Below, one piece after another: positions 38,439 through 48,518 of a stretch of 64,000 bases of DNA. The position numbers and the translations under genes are program-made. This DNA is from Mycobacterium botniense (GTDB lineage: Bacteria; Actinomycetota; Actinomycetes; Mycobacteriales; Mycobacteriaceae): positions 620,001 through 684,000 of the forward strand of contig NZ_BLKW01000002.1 of assembly GCF_010723305.1 (NCBI RefSeq), given 5' to 3'. The notes under the pieces were generated by a model. It had not been told where the DNA came from, searched no databases, and saw only the letters and a program-made list of their open reading frames with translations. Position 1 is the first letter of the stretch. The number at the start of each line of letters is the position of its first letter.

Positions 38439-40352
38439 TTGGGTGCTTATGCCGACGAGTACGCGCGCAGTCTGGCTGACCCGGATGGCTTCTGGTTGAA
38501 GGCCGCGCGTGCGATCGATTGGACCCGAATGCCACGCCGCGCACTTGATCGTTCGCGGGCGCCGTTCTACCGGTGGTTTCCCGACGGGAAACTCAACACC
38601 TGCTATAACGCATTGGACCGGCACGTCGCCGCGGGGCACGGCGATCGCATCGCTTTACTCTATGACTCGCCGGTCACCGGTACGAAGCAACGCTATTCCT
38701 ACGCCGAAATCACCGATGAAGTGGCGCGCTTCGCAGGGCTGCTGGTGGATCTGGGCGTCGGCAAGGGTGACCGGGTGGTGATCTACATGCCGATGGTGCC
38801 GCACGCGGTGGTGGCGATGTTGGCCTGTGCTCGGATCGGGGCTATCCACTCGGTGGTATTCGGGGGTTTTGCGCCGAAGGAACTCGCCGCACGGATCGCC
38901 GACGCACGGCCCAAGGTGCTGGTGTGCGCATCCTGCGGCATCGAGCCGTCCCGGGTCGTGGAGTACAAGCCGGTCGTGGACGAAGCCATCCTGGCGATCG
39001 CACCGGACTGTCGCCCAGAACATGTGGTGGTTGTGCAACGGCCGCAAGCCCCAGCGACGATGACGGCGAACGACGTGGACTGGAGCCAGTCGATTTCACA
39101 AACCCGCCCGGTGGGTTGCGTGGACGTGGCGGCCACCGACGAGCTCTATGTGCTGTACACCTCTGGCACGACCGGCAGACCCAAAGGCGTGGTCCGCGAT
39201 AATGGCGGCTATGCGGTAGCCCTGGCCTGGTCGATGGCCAACATCTATGACATCGGGCCCGGTGACGTGTGGTGGACGGCGTCTGACGTCGGTTGGGTGG
39301 TGGGCCACTCCTATATCGTGTACGCGCCGCTGTTGGTGGGGGCGACCACGGTGCTGTTCGAGGGTAAACCGGTCGGCACTCCCGACGCTGGCGCGTTTTG
39401 GCGGGTCATTTCCGAGTACCAGGTGAAGGCGCTCTTCACCGCGCCGACCGCGCTGCGGGCCATCAAACGGGACGACCCGCACATGGCCGAAGCCGCCAAA
39501 TATGACCTGTCACGTTTCCAGACGCTCTTCACAGCGGGGGAACGATTGGACCCGCAGACGTATCAGTGGGCCACCGACCGGCTAGGTGTACCGGTGGTCG
39601 ACAACTGGTGGCAAACCGAAACCGGGTGGCCGATTGCGGCGAACCCCCGCGGGCTGGAGCCGCTGCCGATCAAGCCTGGCTCGCCGACCGTCCCGATGCC
39701 CGGTTATGACGTGCGGGTGCTCGATGAGCAGAACACTGAGGTGCCCAGCGGAACCCACGGCTCGATCTGCGTCAAGCTGCCCATGCCCCCGGGGACATTG
39801 ACGACGTTGTGGGGCGATGACGAGCGGTACCGCGCCTCCTATCTTGCGCAGCACCCCGGTTACTATCTGACCGGAGACGGTGGCTATCTGGACGCTGACG
39901 GCTACCTTTACGTCATGGGCCGAACCGATGACATCATCAACGTGGCCGGCCACCGATTTTCCACCGGCGCTTTGGAAGCGGTGCTTGCTGCGCACCCCGC
40001 AGTTGCAGAATGCGTTGTCATCGGTGTGCGGGACGCGATCAAAGGGCAAGTGCCGCATGGCCTTGTGGTACTCAAATCCGGAGTCGAAACCACCGACCCG
40101 GAGAAGTTGCGGGCCGAGCTGATCGCTGCGGTTCGGCACGAGATCGGCGCGGTCACGTCGTTTCAGCAGGTGTCTGTCGTCGAAGGGCTTCCGAAAACCC
40201 GCTCCGGCAAGATTCTGCGCAAGCTGATTCGCGCTATCGCCGACGGCAGGGATGAGCCGGTGCCTGCCACGATCGAAGACCCTGCGGTGCTGGAACGGCT
40301 GCGTCCGGTGCTGCAACCATCGACGGGTACCGCGCCACGACCGTGTGCATAA
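38439..40352 (+). CDS. Propionyl-CoA synthetase-like (PrpE/Acs family) acyl-CoA ligase
   Basis: A 637-residue short-chain acyl-CoA synthetase. The N-terminal ACAS domain begins YADEYARSLADPDGFWLKAA; the ATP loop is LYTSGTTGRPKGVVRDNGG, substrate pocket WWTASDVGWVVGHSYIVYAP, NWWQTETGWPI, and the C-terminal KTRSGKILRK whose lysine is the usual acetylation site. Sequence pattern (MGAY start, VVRDNGGYAVAL) is closer to PrpE than to acetyl-CoA synthetase. It would convert propionate to propionyl-CoA, fitting the dehydratase product. The TTG at 38439 is preferred because GAAAGGTGG precedes it; GTG at 38430 is the alternative. 208 bases of non-coding sequence precede it. Confidence 0.88.
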   Translation: MGAYADEYARSLADPDGFWLKAARAIDWTRMPRRALDRSRAPFYRWFPDGKLNTCYNALDRHVAAGHGDRIALLYDSPVTGTKQRYSYAEITDEVARFAGLLVDLGVGKGDRVVIYMPMVPHAVVAMLACARIGAIHSVVFGGFAPKELAARIADARPKVLVCASCGIEPSRVVEYKPVVDEAILAIAPDCRPEHVVVVQRPQAPATMTANDVDWSQSISQTRPVGCVDVAATDELYVLYTSGTTGRPKGVVRDNGGYAVALAWSMANIYDIGPGDVWWTASDVGWVVGHSYIVYAPLLVGATTVLFEGKPVGTPDAGAFWRVISEYQVKALFTAPTALRAIKRDDPHMAEAAKYDLSRFQTLFTAGERLDPQTYQWATDRLGVPVVDNWWQTETGWPIAANPRGLEPLPIKPGSPTVPMPGYDVRVLDEQNTEVPSGTHGSICVKLPMPPGTLTTLWGDDERYRASYLAQHPGYYLTGDGGYLDADGYLYVMGRTDDIINVAGHRFSTGALEAVLAAHPAVAECVVIGVRDAIKGQVPHGLVVLKSGVETTDPEKLRAELIAAVRHEIGAVTSFQQVSVVEGLPKTRSGKILRKLIRAIADGRDEPVPATIEDPAVLERLRPVLQPSTGTAPRPCA

Positions 40353-40396
40353 CCTTCGTCCGCTGACAACCATCCACACGACGACGGGAGTAGCCG

Positions 40397-40825
40397 ATGA
40401 CTCACCCCAAACTCGATCCGGTTCACGACTATCCATTAAGTGTCAAACGTCCGGAGCTGCTGTACACCTCGACCGGAAAGCACGTTGCGGACCTCACCAT
40501 GGACAAAGTCACCGCTGGTGAGATCACTCCGGAAGACTTGCGGATCGCACCGGAAACTCTACGGCTGCAAGCTCAAATCGCGGAGCGGGTGGGGCGTCCC
40601 CAGCTGGGGGCGAACCTGCGCCGGGCCGCCGAGATGACCGCGATCTCCGACACCCGTGTCTTAGAAATTTATAACGCCCTTCGGCCACGGGCCGCCACTA
40701 AAGAAGAGCTGCTTGAGATCGCGGACGAGCTTGAAACAACCTATGCTGCAACCCGTTTGGGCGCCCTGGTTCGCGAAGCAGCGGAGGTCTACGAGCAACG
40801 CGATCTTCTTGCGACCGCCGAGTGA
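40397..40825 (+). CDS. pduE: Diol/glycerol dehydratase small (gamma) subunit
   Basis: A 142-residue gamma subunit of B12-dependent diol dehydratase: DYPLSVKRPELLYTSTGKHV, the ITPEDLRIAPETLRLQAQIA stretch and GRPQLGANLRRAAEMTAISD are family hallmarks. In enterobacteria the small subunit gene comes third (C-D-E); here it comes first. Starts 44 bases after the ligase gene; the next gene starts 14 bases downstream (or overlaps if its upstream GTG is used). Confidence 0.94.
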   Translation: MTHPKLDPVHDYPLSVKRPELLYTSTGKHVADLTMDKVTAGEITPEDLRIAPETLRLQAQIAERVGRPQLGANLRRAAEMTAISDTRVLEIYNALRPRAATKEELLEIADELETTYAATRLGALVREAAEVYEQRDLLATAE

Positions 40826-40839
40826 GCGAGGAAATGATC

Positions 40840-42564
40840 ATGACTGCGTCGGCTAATTCCGCGGACGTGACGCAGAAAGCGCCGCAGCGCCGGTCGTTGC
40901 GCACCGAGGTCCTCGAAGCACGCCCGGTCAATCTCGACGGGTTCGTCGAGGAGTGGCCAGAGGTTGGCATGGTGGCCATGGACAGTGCCTTCGATCCGCA
41001 GCCGAGCGTGCGGGTGGAGGACGGCGTGATCATCGAGATGGACGGAAAAGAGCGTGCTGATTTTGACTTCATCGACCAGTTCATCGCTGACAACGCCATC
41101 GACGCGAGCACCGCAGCGTCATCTATGCGGCTGACGGCGCCCGAGATCGGCCGCATGATCGTCGATCCGAATGTGTCGAGGTCTGAGGTCCTGGAGATAA
41201 CGAGAGGGCTCACACCGGCCAAACTCCTCGAAGTGGCCAAGACCCTGAACATCGTCGAGATCATGATGGGCATCCAGAAGATGCGGGCCCGTCGCACACC
41301 GGCGAATCAGGCCCACTGCACGAGTGGGCGCGATAACCCGCTGCAGGTTGCCTGCGAGGCGGCGGAGGCTGTGCTGCGAGGGTTCTCGGAGTTGGAGACC
41401 ACACTCGGTGTTGTCCGTTACGCGCCTTTGGTAGCGATTGCACTGCAGATCGGTAGCCAAGTCGGCGCGGGCGGCGCCTTGACTCAATGCGCCCTCGAAG
41501 AGGCCACGGAGCTGGATTTGGGCATGCGCGGCATCACCTCCTACGCGGAAACGATCTCCGTCTATGGAACCGAGACGGTATTCGTCGAGGGCGGTGACAC
41601 CCCGTGGTCCAAGGCGTTCCTGGCTTCCGCCTATGCTTCCCGCGGTATCAAGATGCGCTTCACCTCCGGCACCGGGTCCGAGGTGCAAATGGGCAACGCC
41701 GAGGGCAAATCCATGCTGTACCTCGAGATCCGCTGCATCATGGTGGCCAAAGGAGCTGGGGTGCAGGGACTGCAGAACGGGTCGATCTCCTGCATCGGGG
41801 TGGTCGGTGCAGTGCCCGCCGGGATTCGGGCCGTCGCCGCGGAGAACCTCATTGCCTCGCTCCTGGACCTCGAGTGCGCGTCCGGCAACGACCAGTCGTT
41901 CTCGCATTCTCCGATGCGGCGGGTGGCGCGGTTGCTGCCGCAACTCATGCCCGGAACTGATTTTGTCTGTTCCGGCTATTCGGCTGTGCCCAACTACGAC
42001 AACATGTTTGCCGGATCGAACATGGAATCCGACGACTACGACGATTTCAACACGATCCAGCGTGACATGCAGATCGACGGCGGTCTGCGGCATGTGGGCG
42101 AGGATGACATCATCGAGGTCCGGATGCGCGCCGCGCGGGCGCTGCAGGCCGTGTTCGACTACTTGAACCTGCCTCCGATCACTGACGCGGAGATCACCGC
42201 AGCGGTGTATGCCAACGGCAGCAACGACTTGATTCCCCGTGATGTGCTCGAGGACCTCAAGGCCGCCAAACAGGTGATAGACCGCAATATCACCGGCCTC
42301 GACCTGGTGAAGGCGCTTGAGGCCACCGGATTTCATGAAGTGGCCGAGAACCTTTTGACCGTGCTGCGTCAGCGTGTCTCAGGTGACCTGCTGCAGACGT
42401 CGGCAATCCTCGATGACGACCTCAAGCCGCTTTCGGCGATCAACGACTGCAACGACTACGCGGGGCCCGGCACCGGTTACCGACCCTCCGGCGCCCGGTG
42501 GGAGCAGATGAAACGACTACGGCATGTGACCAGCGCATCCAATCCGGAGCAGGAACTCCCGTAA
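40840..42564 (+). CDS. pduC: Coenzyme B12-dependent diol/glycerol dehydratase large (alpha) subunit
   Basis: A 574-residue catalytic subunit, slightly longer than Salmonella PduC (554) because of about 25 extra N-terminal residues. It aligns throughout: RPVNLDGFVEEWPEVGMVAM, MGIQKMRARRTPANQAHCTS, VARYAP-like VVRYAPLVAIALQIGSQVG, ETISVYGTETVFVEGGDTPW, and GTDFVCSGYSAVPNYDNMFA. The TIM barrel binds adenosylcobalamin and a metal-chelated diol, converting 1,2-propanediol to propionaldehyde or glycerol to 3-hydroxypropionaldehyde. Start at the ATG at 40840 (GAGGAA upstream); a GTG at 40822 overlapping the pduE stop is possible. Confidence 0.95.
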   Translation: MTASANSADVTQKAPQRRSLRTEVLEARPVNLDGFVEEWPEVGMVAMDSAFDPQPSVRVEDGVIIEMDGKERADFDFIDQFIADNAIDASTAASSMRLTAPEIGRMIVDPNVSRSEVLEITRGLTPAKLLEVAKTLNIVEIMMGIQKMRARRTPANQAHCTSGRDNPLQVACEAAEAVLRGFSELETTLGVVRYAPLVAIALQIGSQVGAGGALTQCALEEATELDLGMRGITSYAETISVYGTETVFVEGGDTPWSKAFLASAYASRGIKMRFTSGTGSEVQMGNAEGKSMLYLEIRCIMVAKGAGVQGLQNGSISCIGVVGAVPAGIRAVAAENLIASLLDLECASGNDQSFSHSPMRRVARLLPQLMPGTDFVCSGYSAVPNYDNMFAGSNMESDDYDDFNTIQRDMQIDGGLRHVGEDDIIEVRMRAARALQAVFDYLNLPPITDAEITAAVYANGSNDLIPRDVLEDLKAAKQVIDRNITGLDLVKALEATGFHEVAENLLTVLRQRVSGDLLQTSAILDDDLKPLSAINDCNDYAGPGTGYRPSGARWEQMKRLRHVTSASNPEQELP

Positions 42565-42585
42565 AACGTGGGCAGGAAGGACGCC

Positions 42586-43176
42586 ATGACCGCAAGCGCA
42601 GGTGCTTCCGAGCGCCTGCTCACACTCGAGGAGCTAGGCCCGGCCGCTCCGGGAACGAGACCCGACGAGGTGGTGGTCGCGGTGTCTCCGGGGTTCGCGA
42701 CCGTCTTCACGAAGACCATCACCGACCTGCCGCACGTCGACGTGATCCGGCAGGTGTTGGCCGGCATCGAGGAGCAGGGCGCACCCGTCCGGATCATCCG
42801 CGTGCGCCACAGCTCGGACCTGGCGACGGTGGCGCACACCGCGGCGCGGTTGAGCGGTTCAGGGATAGGTGTCGGGATCCTGTCGCGCGGCACCACGATG
42901 ATTCACCAGCGCGACCTGCCTAGACTGTCAAGCCTGGAGTTGTTCCCGCAGTCGCCTCTGATGCGTCTGGAAACCTACCGGCGCATCGGCAGCAACGCTG
43001 CCCAGTACGCCAAAGGCGGGTCGCCGTCCCCGGTCCCGTCGATGAACGATCCGATGGCGCGGCCGCGTTTTCAGGCGAAGGCTGCACTGTTGCACATCAA
43101 GGAAACCGAGCAGGTGGTGCCCAAGGCCAAGCCGGTTGAGGTCGTCGTCCGCATCACTGGTGCACCGGGTGCATAA
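42586..43176 (+). CDS. pduD: Diol/glycerol dehydratase medium (beta) subunit
   Basis: A 196-residue beta subunit: PGTRPDEVVVAVSPGFATVF, VLAGIEEQGAPVRIIRVRHS, GIGVGILSRGTTMIHQRDLP and LELFPQSPLMRLETYRRIGS. It forms part of the cobalamin tail pocket. It is a separate gene; alpha and beta are not fused. AGGAAGG lies 5 bases before the ATG, which I prefer over the GTG 18 bases upstream. A C-terminal tail (VVPKAKPVEVVVRITGAPGA) follows the core. Confidence 0.93.
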   Translation: MTASAGASERLLTLEELGPAAPGTRPDEVVVAVSPGFATVFTKTITDLPHVDVIRQVLAGIEEQGAPVRIIRVRHSSDLATVAHTAARLSGSGIGVGILSRGTTMIHQRDLPRLSSLELFPQSPLMRLETYRRIGSNAAQYAKGGSPSPVPSMNDPMARPRFQAKAALLHIKETEQVVPKAKPVEVVVRITGAPGA

Positions 43177-43183
43177 GGACCGG

Positions 43184-45085
43184 ATGCAGGCGGGGCGAGC
43201 CGGGGGCTGCGTCGTGGGTGTGGACATCGGAAACTCCACCACCGAGGCGTGTGTCGCTCGCGTCGGCCGTGACGGCGGTGTCGAATTTCTCGGCAGCGCG
43301 CTGACCCCGACGACCGGCGTCAAGGGAACGACCGCTAACTCCGCGGGCGTGGTGGCGGCGGTACGCGCCGCGCTGGGTGCCGCGCGCACAGCCCTGGCCG
43401 AGGTGACGGCAGTGCTGGTCAACGAGGCGACGCCGGTGATCAGCGGCTTGGCTATGGAGACGATCACCGAGACGATCATCACCGAGTCGACGATGATCGG
43501 GCATGATCCGCGGACTCCCGCCGGTGTGGGACTCGGGGTTGGTGTGACCACCCTTATCGATGCCCTCGACGGTGTGCACGAGGGTGCTCCCATTGTCGTT
43601 GTGGTGCCCTCGGGATGGGATTTCGAAGACGCTGCAACGGCAATTCGCGAGTGTCAAAAGCGCGGGGTGGATGTGCGCGCCGCGATCGTCAGCAATGACG
43701 ACGCTGTGTTGATCGTCAACCGGCTCGCGCACCCCATCCCGGTTGTCGACGAGGTGTCGCGTATCGACGCGGTGCCACTCGGCATGGTCGCAGCCGTCGA
43801 GGTGGCTGAGTCGGGCCGCACCATCCGCACCCTGTCCAATGTGTACGGTCTCGCAACGGTTTTCGGTCTGGACGCGGAGCAGACACGCATGGTCTCGCCG
43901 GTGGCGCGGGCACTTTCCGGGAGCCGCTCGGCGGTGGTCGTACGCACTCCGGGAGGAGAAGTGCGTGCCCGGAGCATTCCCGCCGGGTCGCTCGAGTTGT
44001 TCGGTGCCAGCCGGCGCGCCCGTGTCGCGGTCTCGCAAGGAGCCGAAGCGATCATGGCGGAAGTTGGGCGAGTGCAGCCGCTCGATGACGTTGTCGGTGA
44101 GCCCGGCACCTGTGTGGGCGGGATGATCTCGACCGTGCGAGAACGGATGGCTGAACTGTCGGGACAATCGCCTGACAACATCCGCATCCGTGATCTGCTC
44201 GCGGTGGACACGGTCATCCCGCAACAGGTCCGTGGCGGGCTGGCCGGCGAGGTGGCACTCGAAAACGCGGTGGGGCTCGCGGCGATGGTGCGCACCAACG
44301 AGAGCGGCATGCGCTTGGTCGCCGACGCCGTCGAGCGCGACCTGGTGGCTCTGGGCGCCGCGAGCGTGCGCACGATCATCGGTGGGGTTGAGGCGGAGGT
44401 GGCGATCCGCGGCGCGCTGACCACACCCGGCACCGACATCCCGCTGGCGGTGCTGGACCTGGGCGGGGGATCCACGGATGCCGCGTTCGTCGGCAGCGAC
44501 GGGTCGATTCGCACCGTGCACATGGCCGGAGCGGGCGATCTGGTCACCAAGCTGATCGACACCGAGCTGGGTTTGGACAGCCTCGAAGTGGCAGAGGAGA
44601 TCAAGCGGTGCCCCCTGGCGAAGGTCGAGAGCTTCTACCATGTGCGGCTGGAGGATGGCACGACGCAGTTCTTCAAAGACTCGTTGCCGACAGACACTTT
44701 CGCGCGGGTGGTAACGCTCGGCGAGACGGGCCCGTCACCGATTCCCGGCGCGCACAGTCTGGAGCAGGTGCGCGAAGTCCGCCGCTCGGCGAAACGACGA
44801 GTCTTCGAGGTCAACGCGCTGCGCGCGTTGGCGGCGATCGCGCCGGGCGGCGATTTACGGCGCATCGATTTCGTCGTGTTACTCGGCGGCAGCGCGCTCG
44901 ACTTCGAGATCCCGGCGATGATCACCGACGCACTCGCGCCGTACGGAATCGTCTGCGGCACCGGCAATGTGCGTGGGACCGAAGGACCACGCAACGCGGT
45001 GGCCACCGGTTTGGTGGCCGGATATGCAGAACCCGATGCCGGTCCTCGGTCTGGTGTCGCGGGGCGGGTGAGCGCTCGTGGGTAA
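43184..45085 (+). CDS. ddrA: Diol dehydratase reactivase large (alpha) subunit
   Basis: A 633-residue actin-like ATPase that exchanges damaged cobalamin from inactivated dehydratase. It aligns with PduG/DdrA: VVGVDIGNSTTEACVARVGR, AMETITETIITESTMIGHDP, GGLAGEVALENAVGLAAMVR, and the phosphate-2 loop AVLDLGGGSTDAAFVG. The conserved VVLLGGSALDFEIP and RGTEGPRNAVATGL close it. ATG at 43184 with AAGGAC upstream, 7 bases after pduD. The about 23-residue extension past the PduG end is unalignable. Confidence 0.94.
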   Translation: MQAGRAGGCVVGVDIGNSTTEACVARVGRDGGVEFLGSALTPTTGVKGTTANSAGVVAAVRAALGAARTALAEVTAVLVNEATPVISGLAMETITETIITESTMIGHDPRTPAGVGLGVGVTTLIDALDGVHEGAPIVVVVPSGWDFEDAATAIRECQKRGVDVRAAIVSNDDAVLIVNRLAHPIPVVDEVSRIDAVPLGMVAAVEVAESGRTIRTLSNVYGLATVFGLDAEQTRMVSPVARALSGSRSAVVVRTPGGEVRARSIPAGSLELFGASRRARVAVSQGAEAIMAEVGRVQPLDDVVGEPGTCVGGMISTVRERMAELSGQSPDNIRIRDLLAVDTVIPQQVRGGLAGEVALENAVGLAAMVRTNESGMRLVADAVERDLVALGAASVRTIIGGVEAEVAIRGALTTPGTDIPLAVLDLGGGSTDAAFVGSDGSIRTVHMAGAGDLVTKLIDTELGLDSLEVAEEIKRCPLAKVESFYHVRLEDGTTQFFKDSLPTDTFARVVTLGETGPSPIPGAHSLEQVREVRRSAKRRVFEVNALRALAAIAPGGDLRRIDFVVLLGGSALDFEIPAMITDALAPYGIVCGTGNVRGTEGPRNAVATGLVAGYAEPDAGPRSGVAGRVSARG

Positions 45086-45449
45086 AAAAGCGCCGCCCGA
45101 GATGCCCACCATCGTGGTGATAAACCGGGGCGCTGCGCTGATACTGCGGGAGGTGGCTGCCGGGATCGAAGAAGAGGGCGTGCCGTGCGCGATATGCGAT
45201 GCCGCGGTGGACGTGGCGGGCGCCGTGGCGCTCGCGTACTGCGCTGCTCGCCTGTCGCGCCTGCAGGTGGGGGTGGGCATCGACGAGGATGGGCTGGTCT
45301 GCGTGCACCATGTCAAACGGCCGGCAGCGGAGCCGGTCGCGGTCTCGGTGGTGGGCAGCGACCTCTCGGTGGCCCGGCGGCTGGGTCACAATGCGGCGCG
45401 CGTTGTGGTGGGGGTTCCGTTGAAAGCTGACTCGTCTGCGACCCAGTGA
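45078..45449 (+). CDS. ddrB: Diol dehydratase reactivase small (beta) subunit
   Basis: A 123-residue PduH/DdrB-like protein: MPTIVVINRGAALILREVAA, GIEEEGVPCAICDAAVDVAG, and SRLQVGVGIDEDGLVCVHHV. It resembles the dehydratase beta subunit and swaps with it during reactivation. GTG start overlapping the last eight bases of ddrA. Last gene of the operon; a short inverted repeat (CCGGT-N8-ACCGG at 45455-45472) lies between it and the convergent PPE gene. Confidence 0.92.
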   Translation: MGKKAPPEMPTIVVINRGAALILREVAAGIEEEGVPCAICDAAVDVAGAVALAYCAARLSRLQVGVGIDEDGLVCVHHVKRPAAEPVAVSVVGSDLSVARRLGHNAARVVVGVPLKADSSATQ

Positions 45450-45454
45450 AGTAA

Positions 45455-45472
45455 CCGGTCCTCAGATACCGG
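45455..45472. terminator. Weak inverted repeat between convergent genes
   Basis: CCGGT-N8-ACCGG in the 37-base gap between ddrB and the convergent PPE gene. No T-tract follows, as is common in mycobacteria, so a terminator role is only suggested by position. Confidence 0.25.
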
Positions 45473-45486
45473 CACCCGGCGCTGAG

Positions 45487-46917
45487 CTATTTCAGCATTT
45501 GTTTATTCTGCGCTTGCTTGATCATAAAGACGGCGACGCGTTTGAGCAGGTCGCGCTTTTTGGTCAAGGTGGTGAGTTCTTTGCGCAGCTGCTCAAGCTC
45601 GGCACGTTCGCGCTCGCCCAAACTGCCCGGAGTGTTTCGCGCGCGGTGTTGGGGTTGAGCCGGGCGGCCGGCGGGGTGTCCGTGCACGTTCGGTCCCACA
45701 GCCCACGGCGGGAGCACCTTGCTGCGCAGACACCGCGGATGAGTCCCGGCGCTGGTCTTCGGTGTGTTGACCACGCTGCCCACTGGGCCATTTATCGGGG
45801 GCATCACACCACATGGAGTGGCCGCCGAACCCGCCGCCGCGGCCTCTGGCGCAGCGTTGAGACTGCTCATCGGCACAGCGGTGGAGGCCAGCCGGATCTC
45901 CGGAGCTGCGGTACCCCACGCCGGTGGCACGGATAGTCCACCTACCGAGGATGCCTGGCCGAAACCGGCCGATACGCCAACTTTGGCCAGGGTCGCCGAG
46001 CCCGTGGCAGCCGCTGCCGGAGCAGAAGACCCGACCAGGGTGCCTCCCAGTCCGCCGGTGAGACCAGAACCCACCGCAGACGCCTGCGATGCTGACAATG
46101 CCGCCACCAGAGGGCCTTCCGCCGTCGCGACCATCGGGAAAATGATGAATAATGTTCCGGTAGCAGAGAATTCGGATCCCGGCGACAACAGCGCGAAACC
46201 GGTGAAAGAATTGTACAGCGTTTCCAGCGAGTCAATTGTGCTTGAGATACCGCTGAGAAATGACCCCGAGGAGAGCTGACTTAGTATGTTGGGCACGCTC
46301 AACCCGCTCGCCGGGGTGGCGTTAGCGCTGACCGCAGCTGTCGCATTGCTCACCGTGGCGGCCTGGGCGGGCATGCCGGCCGGGTTGGTGTTGTGGGGTG
46401 TCGGGGTGAACGGGGTCAACCTCGTCGCTGCCGCGGACGCGCCGGCATACCCATACATCGCGGCGGCGTCCTGGGCCCACATCTCGGCGTATTGGGCCTC
46501 GGTTGCCGCGATCGCCGGGGTGTTTTGCCCAAGAAAATTGGTGGCCACCAGCGCCGCCAGCAGTGCTCTGTTGGCCGCAATCACCGCGGGCGGAACGGTG
46601 GCCGCGAAGGCTGCCTCGTAGGCGGCGGCCGCCGACCTGATCTGGTTGGCGGTCTGCTCGGCCTGGGTGGCGGTGGTGCTCATCCAGCTCGAATATGGTG
46701 CTGCCGCGGTGCTCATGGCGATCGACGACGGCCCCAGCCACCGGTTTTCCGTCAGCTCAGAGACCACTCCCTGGTAGGAGGCGGCTGCCGAACTCAACTC
46801 CGCCGCCACCCCGTCCCAGGCCGCCGCGGCCGCCATCAGCGGCCCCGAACCTGCGCCTGCATACATGCGGCCCGAGTTGACCTCCGGAGGCAATGCGCCG
46901 AAATCAAACGCGATCAT
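45487..46917 (-). CDS. PPE family protein, SVP subgroup, with zipper-like C-terminus
   Basis: A 476-residue PPE protein. N-terminal PPE domain of about 180 residues: [20 protein letters not shown], the WLGPSS WxG-like turn and [20 protein letters not shown]. The SVP signature G-x-x-SVP-x-x-W is seen as GGLSVPPAW. After it come about 140 more residues ending in [20 protein letters not shown], a heptad coiled coil with basic residues ([14 protein letters not shown]). PPE proteins are exported by type VII (mainly ESX-5) systems as PE-PPE heterodimers. ATG at 46917. Last of the minus-strand PE/Esx/PPE genes. Confidence 0.92.
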   Translation of the reverse strand: MIAFDFGALPPEVNSGRMYAGAGSGPLMAAAAAWDGVAAELSSAAASYQGVVSELTENRWLGPSSIAMSTAAAPYSSWMSTTATQAEQTANQIRSAAAAYEAAFAATVPPAVIAANRALLAALVATNFLGQNTPAIAATEAQYAEMWAQDAAAMYGYAGASAAATRLTPFTPTPHNTNPAGMPAQAATVSNATAAVSANATPASGLSVPNILSQLSSGSFLSGISSTIDSLETLYNSFTGFALLSPGSEFSATGTLFIIFPMVATAEGPLVAALSASQASAVGSGLTGGLGGTLVGSSAPAAAATGSATLAKVGVSAGFGQASSVGGLSVPPAWGTAAPEIRLASTAVPMSSLNAAPEAAAAGSAATPCGVMPPINGPVGSVVNTPKTSAGTHPRCLRSKVLPPWAVGPNVHGHPAGRPAQPQHRARNTPGSLGERERAELEQLRKELTTLTKKRDLLKRVAVFMIKQAQNKQMLK

Positions 46918-47138
46918 CGGCTCGCTCCCGTGATCAAAGGGGCACCCGCGGCGCGCGCGCTCACCCGTGTGCGGCGCCGGTTCACGCGCTGATTGACCGC
47001 AATTGCCATACGGTCACACCGCTCATGGAAAAGCATTCGCGGTTGAGATACCTTCCACCACATCGTGTAGCCTCCCAAACCCCGGAGATGTTAAATATCG
47101 CCAGGTATGCGGTCTTATGGCAGGAAGCGGGGAAATTG

Positions 47139-48518
47139 TTATTTCCCGGCTTCCTCGAGCAAGAAAGCTGCCGTCTGTTTAAGTACGTCGCGTTCGTTGC
47201 TCAAATCGGCCAGCTCTCCGCGCAGTTGGTCAAGCAAATCTTGACCAGATACTGTGGCGATTTCTTTGTCGAATGTGCCGTGTTGTGGGGGCGTTGCGCG
47301 GCTGCGGGTATGCGCGGCGGCGCCGCGTTTTCCGCCGTCTTGCTGACCAAGCACCTTGCTGCGCAATCCCCGTGAATAGGAGTCGTTGCCCCGGGGGGCG
47401 TTGACCACGCTGGCCATCGGCGGCAGACCGCCGAAAAAGCCTCCCGGCGCGCCCACCCCGGCGGCCGGCGCAGCATCGGCACCGGACAACGGCACGGCCG
47501 CGGACGCCAGCCGAATCGCCGGAGACGCCGTACCCCACGACGGCGGCACCGACAACCCCCCCACCAGCTCTGCTTCCCCCAAACCCGCTGAGACCCCGCC
47601 CAAACCCGCCGCACCGGCCGGCGCGGACGAACCCGCCAAAGTCCCCAACCCGGCCCCCAGCTCCGGGGTCACCGCGGACACCGGCGTCGCCGACAGCGCT
47701 GCGACCAACGGGCCCAACGATGTCGCGATCATCGGGAAAATCAGGTACAGCACGCCGGATGCAATGAAGCTGACGCCCACTTCGCCTAATGCGAAACCGC
47801 CGAACGAGTTGTACAGCGTTTCCAGCGGGTCGATGATGTTGCTTGACACCGCACTGGCCAGTGGCCCCGAGGACAGTTGATTCAGCAGATTGGGCACGCT
47901 GGACAGGGTTGACTGGACGGTGTTTGCGGTGGCGGATGCCGCGGCGTGGGCGGTCGCGGCCGATTGGGCGGCCGTGCCGGCCGGGTTGGTGGTGTGCGGC
48001 GCCGGGGTGAACGGGGTCACCTTGGTCGCAGCCGCCGAAGCACCCGCATAGCCGAACATCGCCGCGGCGTCTTGGGCCCACATCTCCGAGTACTGGGCCT
48101 CGGTGGCCGCGATCGCCGCGGTGTTCTGCCCGATAACGTTGGTGGCCACCAGATTCGCCAGCAACGCCCGGTTGGCTTCGATCACCGGCGGCGGCACCAT
48201 CGCCGCAAAAGCCGCCTCATAAGCCGCAGCCGCCGACCTGATCTGGTTGGCGGTCTGCTCAGCCTGGGCGGCGGTAGCACCCATCCACGCCGCAAACGAC
48301 GCCGCCGCGGTGCTCATCGACATCGACGACGGACCCAGCCACATATCGTCGGTCAGCTCAGCGATCACCCCCCGATAAGAAGTTGCCGCCGAACTCAACT
48401 CCGCCGCCACCCCATCCCAGGCCGCCGCGGCCGCCATCAGCGGCCCCGAACCCGCCCCCGTATACATCCGAGCGGAATTAATCTCCGGTGGCAACGCCGC
48501 AAAATCCAGCGCGGTCAT
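47139..48518 (-). CDS. PPE family protein, SVP subgroup
   Basis: A 459-residue PPE protein: [20 protein letters not shown] at the N-terminus, [33 protein letters not shown], and the SVP motif [10 protein letters not shown]. The C-terminus is a coiled coil ([20 protein letters not shown], then [12 protein letters not shown]) like that of the preceding PPE. Its first about 205 residues and a later block are copies of the upstream frameshifted PPE gene; only the middle (about 70 residues) differs. The ATG overlaps the stop of that gene's intended frame (ATGA). Confidence 0.92.
   Translation of the reverse strand: MTALDFAALPPEINSARMYTGAGSGPLMAAAAAWDGVAAELSSAATSYRGVIAELTDDMWLGPSSMSMSTAAASFAAWMGATAAQAEQTANQIRSAAAAYEAAFAAMVPPPVIEANRALLANLVATNVIGQNTAAIAATEAQYSEMWAQDAAAMFGYAGASAAATKVTPFTPAPHTTNPAGTAAQSAATAHAAASATANTVQSTLSSVPNLLNQLSSGPLASAVSSNIIDPLETLYNSFGGFALGEVGVSFIASGVLYLIFPMIATSLGPLVAALSATPVSAVTPELGAGLGTLAGSSAPAGAAGLGGVSAGLGEAELVGGLSVPPSWGTASPAIRLASAAVPLSGADAAPAAGVGAPGGFFGGLPPMASVVNAPRGNDSYSRGLRSKVLGQQDGGKRGAAAHTRSRATPPQHGTFDKEIATVSGQDLLDQLRGELADLSNERDVLKQTAAFLLEEAGK
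47299..47675 (-). repeat. Direct repeat B, copy 1 (377 bases)
   Basis: Codes for the SVP region and the start of the C-terminal tail. Pairs with 48666-49040; one base substitution (A/G in the TGCGGGTRTGCG stretch) and the C7/C5 difference were seen. Confidence 0.8.
47890..48508 (-). repeat. 619-base direct repeat A, copy 1
   Basis: Covers the PPE domain-coding part of the second minus-strand PPE gene; appears identical by eye to 49264-49882 (offset 1374). Confidence 0.85.

Noticed and set aside
40822-43176. Fused large-medium dehydratase subunits
   Set aside because: The large subunit ends at 42564 with a stop and the medium subunit has its own ribosome-binding site and start at 42586, so they are separate genes.
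43154-44641. Long minus-strand frame (495 codons) opposite ddrA
   Set aside because: Antisense of a well supported reactivase gene; no motifs and skewed composition.
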